10,479 bases of DNA from Elusimicrobiota bacterium (GTDB lineage Bacteria; Elusimicrobiota; Elusimicrobia; FEN-1173), in NCBI GenBank assembly GCA_016207625.1, contig JACQPF010000113.1, positions 1 through 10,479 on the forward strand. The letters are read 5' to 3'. Made by a program: the position numbers and the translations under genes. Under the pieces are notes generated by a model. It worked only from the letters and a program-made list of their open reading frames with translations, did no database searches and was not told the DNA's origin. Numbering within the stretch: position 1 is the stretch's first letter; each line of letters opens with the position of its first letter. Shown piece after piece: positions 6,610 to 10,479 of the stretch.

Positions 6610-7203
6610 TTACCGAGGAATTTCGAGCGTGATACCGGAATAGAGGATGTCGAAATCGGGGACCTTATTCTCGTTGGCGCGCCAGATCCGCACCCAGCCC
6701 GCGCCGCGTCCATACACCTCTCGCTTCTTGGCGATGTTCCAAAGGTTGTCGCCGCGTTTCACGACGTATTCGTCGGCGCGCTCTTTGGCGGGGGCCGCCT
6801 CGGCCATGCGCGCGGCTTCAAGCGCCATATCCCGGACCCGGCCAAACTCGGGAACGTCTTTCGCCTGCCCGAGGGCCGCCTTGGCCTTATGATACAGCTG
6901 GACGGCGGCGCCTTCATCGCGGCCTTCCACGCGCGCTCTTTGGATGGCGCCCGCCGCGCGGGAAAGCGCTTCCCCCGCCAGGTTCAAGGCCTCCTCCCGC
7001 TCGCGTTCCGTCTCGCGCCGGGCCCGCTCCTCTTCCAAGCGTCTTTCCATCTCTTCTTTCTCGGCCATTTCCTCAGGCTTCTCTTCTTCAACCGGCGGAG
7101 GCCGGACGGGCACGCGCTCGCGCCCGTAAAATTGATAAAGAAAAAACGCGACCCCGGACAGGATCAAGAAACTGACGATGAGGTGAAGATTCGTAATGCG
7201 CAA
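6610..7203 (-). CDS. Membrane-anchored LysM-domain protein, TTG start
   Basis: This 197-aa protein has one N-terminal membrane segment (about 7-25) and a very charged Glu/Arg region (36-72) likely to be coiled coil. A further helical, Ala-rich part (73-140) precedes a C-terminal LysM-type domain (about 145-197). The LysM region reads YVVKRGDNLWNIAKKREVYG at 146-165 and ends with WRANENKVPDFDILYSGITL and EIPR. LysM domains bind N-acetylglucosamine in peptidoglycan, so the protein probably tethers to the wall from the inner membrane. The reading begins at TTG (7203). GGGAG lies nine bases upstream, and no in-frame ATG precedes the membrane segment. It is followed by the vanZ-like and lipoprotein genes. 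No enzymatic domain is visible, so its exact role is unknown. Confidence 0.9.
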   Translation of the reverse strand: MRITNLHLIVSFLILSGVAFFLYQFYGRERVPVRPPPVEEEKPEEMAEKEEMERRLEEERARRETEREREEALNLAGEALSRAAGAIQRARVEGRDEGAAVQLYHKAKAALGQAKDVPEFGRVRDMALEAARMAEAAPAKERADEYVVKRGDNLWNIAKKREVYGRGAGWVRIWRANENKVPDFDILYSGITLEIPR

Positions 7204-7241
7204 GAGCGAGTCTCCCGGATGCCCGAATGATCGCTCATATT

Positions 7242-7264
7242 TTACAACAATTCCGCCGTTGTAA
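7242..7264. repeat. Inverted repeat in the AT-rich midA-LysM gap
   Basis: TTACAAC (7242-7248) and GTTGTAA (7258-7264) form a perfect 7-bp inverted repeat around a 9-base spacer. It lies in the 66-base gap between the midA-like stop and the LysM TTG. On the minus strand no T-run follows, so it is not a convincing terminator. TAAAAT just downstream could be a -10 hexamer, but no well-spaced -35 is visible. It may be an operator or a weak mRNA hairpin. Confidence 0.3.
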
Positions 7265-7269
7265 TGATT

Positions 7270-8406
7270 TTATTGGGTCGTCAGGCGGTGGATTCGGTTG
7301 ACTTTGGCTCCGGAGAGGTTGGGGTGGCCCACGTTTTTTCCCTGCACGAGGACGTGGAAACGGCCGCCGAAGGCTTCCGGGTGGACCAGTTGCTGGATTT
7401 GGGCCGCGGCGGAGGAATTCTTTTTTTCACCGACGTCTTTCTCGATGACCTCTTTGAGCACGTTTTCCGCCGAATTGATGAAGTAGGTCCCTTGGCTGGC
7501 GAAGATGAGCGGCCGCAGTTCTCCCCGGTCGCCCAGGCGGGCCAGGCGCCCGAAGTCCACCAGGGCCGTCAAGTCCCTCTGGCCGATGTCCTCAAAGGGA
7601 TCGTCCATCCGCCGATGCTTCTGATAGACCTGGAGCGTTCCGTCCGAACGTGATTCGCGATAGAGATCGTAGGACGGGGCGCCGTAGTCGATGGAGAGCG
7701 CGAAGCCGCGGGCGAGGACGCGTTCCATTTCTCCGATCGTTTCTTCCAGGAGAAGGCAAACTTCCGCCTTCTGGTTTTCCGCGAGAGAAATCCCCTGCTC
7801 GGAAAAATAGCCGGCGAGGCGGGGCGTGGACGGTTCGCAAGGTCTCTCCACGAGGCGCCCCTCCTCCTCCTGCACGTGGAGTTCTTGAAGCGCGCCGCCT
7901 TTCGATTGCACGCGATGGAAGGGGAGCGCGTCGAAGAATTCGTTGGAAAACAGGCAGCCTTCCAGGCCCGACGTGTGCTCCAAGGACTTCAGGTCATCCA
8001 CGATCCGGATCCGGGGGAAGCGGGACAATCGCCGTCGGGCCGACTCGCGTGTCGCAGGCCCTTTCTCCACCAGGTAATACGAAACGCCGGACGCCCGGCC
8101 TTTCTCTTCAAGGGCCAAGAGCACTTGCTCGGCCAGACAGCCGTCCCCTCCCCCCAGTTCCACAAGGGAGAAACGCCCCGAGCCCAGATGGTCCCACATC
8201 TCGCAGAACGTCTCCACGAGGAGCCGCCCGAACAGCCGGCCCACTTGCACGTTGGTGAAGAAATCCCCTTGCCGGCCCGTGCGGACGGGCCCGGACGTGT
8301 AGTAGCCGTAGCGGGGGTGATAGAGTGCCCAATTCATGTACTCGGCATAAGTGATGCCCCCCCGCCGGAGGATTTCGTTTCGGTCGTTCTGTTCTATTTC
8401 CGTCAT
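7270..8406 (-). CDS. MidA/NDUFAF7-family SAM-dependent methyltransferase
   Basis: The protein belongs to the class I methyltransferase family that includes NDUFAF7 (MidA), which dimethylates an arginine of a complex I subunit in mitochondria. Bacterial members are widely annotated only as SAM-dependent methyltransferases, and their substrates are unknown. It is 378 aa. Family blocks occur in order: ITYAEYMNWALYHPRYGYY (18-36), GDFFT (47-51), SAM-binding VELGGGDG (82-89) and NEFFDALPFHRV (155-166). The LSIDYG strand and GQRDLTALVDF follow. The ATG at 8406 overlaps the queG stop as ATGA and has GAGGG seven bases upstream, so translation is coupled. A longer frame reaches back to 8523 but only reads the inverted-repeat element. 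No complex I genes are in the window to support a complex I substrate. Confidence 0.9.
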   Translation of the reverse strand: MTEIEQNDRNEILRRGGITYAEYMNWALYHPRYGYYTSGPVRTGRQGDFFTNVQVGRLFGRLLVETFCEMWDHLGSGRFSLVELGGGDGCLAEQVLLALEEKGRASGVSYYLVEKGPATRESARRRLSRFPRIRIVDDLKSLEHTSGLEGCLFSNEFFDALPFHRVQSKGGALQELHVQEEEGRLVERPCEPSTPRLAGYFSEQGISLAENQKAEVCLLLEETIGEMERVLARGFALSIDYGAPSYDLYRESRSDGTLQVYQKHRRMDDPFEDIGQRDLTALVDFGRLARLGDRGELRPLIFASQGTYFINSAENVLKEVIEKDVGEKKNSSAAAQIQQLVHPEAFGGRFHVLVQGKNVGHPNLSGAKVNRIHRLTTQ

Positions 8407-9680
8407 CGGTCGTCCCTCGATAAACCAAGCTTTCCCTCCGGGGATCGTGTTGACCGGGGCGTCGAAGAGGACCGGGGGAGGGCCTCTTCGTCGAGCGAAC
8501 CGCTGGTGAGCGTCCCTGGGCAATACGGTCCCCGGAGGGAAAGCGCTTCTTCCAACCCGGCGCGGATCTCCTCCCGCACGTTCTCATCCGTCTCGTTTTT
8601 CAACGCTTCATCCAGCCATCGCCGGTCGGCGTTCTCGCCGGATCGCCCCAGCGCCCAGGCGGCATGGCCGCGCACGACGGGCTCGGAATCGTGCCGCAGC
8701 CGGTCCTTGAGAAGGGAACGAAGCTCGCCGACCACGTGCTGGTTGGCGGCGGCGATGCAGGCGTTCCTCACGAGGCCGGTTCGTTTGGCGCGCAGGAGCG
8801 GCGTGGCTTGAAACCGCGCCTTGAATTGCTCCTTGGTGTCCATCGAAAGGACATCGGCCAGAGACACCCAGGGCCCCACTCCGCGTTCCGCCCGGAACTC
8901 GGGCCAAAGCGTTTCCTTGGCGCGGACGTTGAAGGGACAGACCTCCTGGCATTCGTCGCAGCCAAAAAGCCAGTTCCCCATTCGGGGACGGAGGTTCCGA
9001 GGAATCCAGCCCCTGTTCTCGATGGTGTGGTAGGCGATGCAAAGACGGGCATCCAGCTCGAAAGGCGCGTCCAAGGCTCCCGTCGGGCATTTCACCTGGC
9101 ACCGGGTGCAGCCCCCGCACCCCTGCGCGGCCGGCGGGTCCGGCGGGAGGTCCAGGTTGACGAGCAACTCCGTCAAAAAAATCCAGGAGCCGATCCGCGG
9201 CGCAATCACGTTGGTGTTCTTTCCCACAAATCCGAGGCCCGCCCGCCGGGCGAAGGCTCTTTCCAGCAACGGTTCGGCGTCCAGGGCGGAGCGGACCTTG
9301 AGTTCAGGCCCCCATTTTTCCTTCAAGAGGACCTGGAATTCCTGAAGCCGCCGGACGATGACTTCATGATAGTCCTCTCCCCAGGCGTACCGCGCCACGC
9401 GCCCATGGGCCCGGGAAGGCGCATCGGGGACATCTCCTTGGAAATAGCTCACTCCCAGGGTGATGAGGCTTAAGGCCTCGGGCAAAAACGAGCGGGGATC
9501 GGCCCTGCGCTCCGGCGAGCGCGCGAGCCAGCCCATCCCGGCCGCCTCTCCTTTGCCGCACCACTCGAGAAAGAAGGATTTGTCTTTTTCAGGAATTTCC
9601 GCGGGGGTGAAAGCCGCCAGGTCGAACCCGAGGGATCGGGCCGTTTGCTTGATATGAAGAGCTTCTTCCAGCGAGAGCAA
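8403..9680 (-). CDS. queG: Epoxyqueuosine reductase QueG with unusual C-terminal tail, TTG start
   Basis: QueG is the cobalamin- and iron-sulfur-dependent enzyme that reduces epoxyqueuosine to queuosine in the tRNA wobble position. Cobalamin-domain motifs are present: LITLGVSYF (72-80), GRVARYAWGEDYH (93-105) and SALDAEPLLERAFARRAGLG (131-150), where D134 matches the catalytic Asp. Two [4Fe-4S] motifs follow: CGGCTRCQVKCPTGA (188-202) and GCDECQEVCPFN (240-251). A HEAT-like helical region occupies about 300-380. The last 45 residues, rich in Ser, Pro and Arg, lie beyond the normal end and are encoded by the inverted-repeat element at 8429-8544 and its flank. The reading starts at TTG (9680) with AGGA seven bases upstream. 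It begins 22 bases after the phosphodiesterase stop and overlaps midA by ATGA. Confidence 0.95.
   Translation of the reverse strand: MLSLEEALHIKQTARSLGFDLAAFTPAEIPEKDKSFFLEWCGKGEAAGMGWLARSPERRADPRSFLPEALSLITLGVSYFQGDVPDAPSRAHGRVARYAWGEDYHEVIVRRLQEFQVLLKEKWGPELKVRSALDAEPLLERAFARRAGLGFVGKNTNVIAPRIGSWIFLTELLVNLDLPPDPPAAQGCGGCTRCQVKCPTGALDAPFELDARLCIAYHTIENRGWIPRNLRPRMGNWLFGCDECQEVCPFNVRAKETLWPEFRAERGVGPWVSLADVLSMDTKEQFKARFQATPLLRAKRTGLVRNACIAAANQHVVGELRSLLKDRLRHDSEPVVRGHAAWALGRSGENADRRWLDEALKNETDENVREEIRAGLEEALSLRGPYCPGTLTSGSLDEEALPRSSSTPRSTRSPEGKLGLSRDDR
8429..8544. repeat. Long inverted-repeat element at the queG 3' end
   Basis: A perfect 16-bp inverted repeat bounds 116 bases: GCTTTCCCTCCGGGGA at 8429-8444 and its reverse complement at 8529-8544. 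Inside, CGAAGAGG (8463-8470) pairs with CCTCTTCG (8483-8490), and CGCT pairs with AGCG at 8501-8512. An 8-base direct repeat GACCGGGG occurs at 8452 and 8470. The segment encodes the non-conserved QueG tail and ends 11 bases before the midA Shine-Dalgarno sequence. It has no transposase and is too short to encode one. It is probably a MITE- or REP-like element. Confidence 0.7.
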
Positions 9681-9694
9681 TCGGGAATCCTATG

Positions 9695-9709
9695 TTACTG
9701 ACTCAGTAA
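9695..9709. repeat. 15-bp palindrome between the phosphodiesterase gene and queG
   Basis: TTACTGACTCAGTAA is a perfect palindrome with 7-bp arms around a single C. It overlaps the stop codon of the phosphodiesterase (9703-9705) and ends 15 bases before the queG TTG. The symmetry would suit a dimeric DNA-binding protein. It lacks a loop and a T-run, so it is not an intrinsic terminator. No clear promoter is next to it. Confidence 0.4.
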
Positions 9710-10458
9710 TTACAACGGCGGCGGAGTTCGGCCAGCCGGTCGGGGGTGTTCGTGGCGATGGCGTTCACGCCGAGCCGGAGCATCTTTTTCATTTCATCCT
9801 CTTCATTCACAGTCCATGTGCCCACGAACCAACCCGCTCGTCGAGCTGAGCGGAGGAGCGAGGCGGTGACCAAATGCCGCCGCGGGAACACAGCGTCCGC
9901 CTTCGTCCACGCCATCCGCGCCGGAAGGTCCGGCAGGGGATCACGGAACAAGATCCCCGTCATGAGAGAAGGAGCCAGGACTTTGGCGCGCTTCACCACG
10001 CCGTGATCGAAAGAGATCACGACGACCCGATCCAGGAGCCGCTCCGCTTTCAAAGCCCTCACCAGGGCCTCGGCGATCCCGGCGTAGCGCACGGGCTCGT
10101 TTTTCACTTCGATGATCAGCCGGAGGGGCCCGGCGGGCGTCTTCTTATCGCGAATCCAATCCAACACGTCCTCGAGCCGCGGCACTCTCTGGCCTCTGAA
10201 CCGTCGGTGGAACCATCCTCCGGCCTCCAGGCGTTTTATGTTCGACCAGGACGCGTCCCGGATGAGGCCCGTGCCGCTGGAGGTCCGGTCCAAGGACTCG
10301 TCGTGCATGACCACCAATCGCCGGTCCTTGGACAAATGGACATCGCATTCCAAAGCGTCCGCGCCCATCTTCCACCCCAATTCGAAGGAAGCCAATGTGT
10401 TTTCCGGGGCATACCCCATGGCGCCGCGGTGACCGACCACCCAGGAGGTTCGCTTCAT
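9703..10458 (-). CDS. Glycerophosphodiester phosphodiesterase (GDPD family)
   Basis: The protein hydrolyses glycerophosphodiesters to glycerol-3-phosphate and an alcohol. At 251 aa it has the size of cytoplasmic UgpQ. Conserved residues are in place: GHRGAMGYAPENT (9-21, H10 and R11), the metal-binding ALECDVHLSKD (35-45, E37 and D39) and the second catalytic histidine in VMHDESLDRTSSGTG (50-64, H52). LIIEVKNE supplies the later metal ligand. VGTWTVNEEDEM and the near-terminal GVNAIATNTPDRL complete the barrel. There is no signal peptide, unlike periplasmic GlpQ. The ATG at 10458 is preceded only by a weak GAGAA. The 25 bases upstream stay open in another frame and end in TGA, which overlaps this ATG as ATGA, so an unseen gene may overlap it. 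Confidence 0.94.
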   Translation of the reverse strand: MKRTSWVVGHRGAMGYAPENTLASFELGWKMGADALECDVHLSKDRRLVVMHDESLDRTSSGTGLIRDASWSNIKRLEAGGWFHRRFRGQRVPRLEDVLDWIRDKKTPAGPLRLIIEVKNEPVRYAGIAEALVRALKAERLLDRVVVISFDHGVVKRAKVLAPSLMTGILFRDPLPDLPARMAWTKADAVFPRRHLVTASLLRSARRAGWFVGTWTVNEEDEMKKMLRLGVNAIATNTPDRLAELRRRCNY

Positions 10459-10479
10459 TTCTCGTTCATGGTGAACCGG

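Noticed and set aside
8407..8523. Upstream extension of the MidA-like protein to 8523
   Set aside because: The added residues read only the inverted-repeat element. The ATG at 8406 has a Shine-Dalgarno sequence, an ATGA overlap and family-like sequence directly after it.
8429..8544. Intrinsic terminator at the queG end
   Set aside because: The stem arms are 84 bases apart, no T-run follows, and the segment lies inside the coding frame.
10123..10140. GC-rich hairpin inside the phosphodiesterase gene
   Set aside because: Only a short stem in conserved coding sequence, as expected by chance at this GC content.

Overview
The window is a dense bacterial segment of high GC (about 60% by eye) in which every convincing gene lies on the minus strand. 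It reads from glpQ/ugpQ-like at the right edge to rsmB at the left edge. There are ten complete, recognisable or describable genes, one further complete gene of unknown function (4015-4728) and one gene cut by the left edge. No rRNA, tRNA, CRISPR array, transposase or phage gene is visible. The formyl-methionine genes (fmt, def), the queuosine gene queG and the lipobox protein mark it as bacterial. The sequence alone does not give the phylum. It looks like a chromosomal housekeeping region of a free-living, possibly uncultured, GC-rich bacterium.

In transcription order, right to left, the first block is a glycerophosphodiester phosphodiesterase (9703-10458), QueG epoxyqueuosine reductase (8403-9680) and a MidA/NDUFAF7-type SAM methyltransferase (7270-8406, overlapping queG by ATGA). 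The second block is envelope-related: a membrane-anchored LysM protein (6610-7203), a VanZ-family membrane protein (6173-6580) and a lipoprotein with a TPR-like N-terminus (5210-6169). It ends with a YjbQ/UPF0047 protein (4803-5213) that overlaps the lipoprotein gene by ATGA. The third block starts at the best promoter in the window (4762-4789). It holds a protein of unknown function with a possible S23/Avd-like four-helix domain (4015-4728), an RmuC-family protein (2923-3996), peptide deformylase (2370-2918), methionyl-tRNA formyltransferase (1415-2356), the HtpX membrane protease (535-1395) and the NusB-like N-terminus of RsmB (1-468). Def and Fmt act at the two ends of the N-formylmethionine cycle, and def-fmt-rsmB is a widespread gene neighbourhood. 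A clean intrinsic terminator sits between htpX and rsmB.

The main unexplained structure is two compact, hairpin-rich DNA segments embedded in coding sequence. One (about 5633-5730) is an in-frame low-complexity insert in the middle of the lipoprotein. The other (8429-8544) is bounded by a perfect 16-bp inverted repeat and supplies an extra C-terminal tail to QueG just before the midA ribosome binding site. Both look like palindromic interspersed repeats that have become protein-coding. Whether they belong to one family cannot be settled from this window. Three genes (fmt, the LysM gene, queG) appear to start with TTG.
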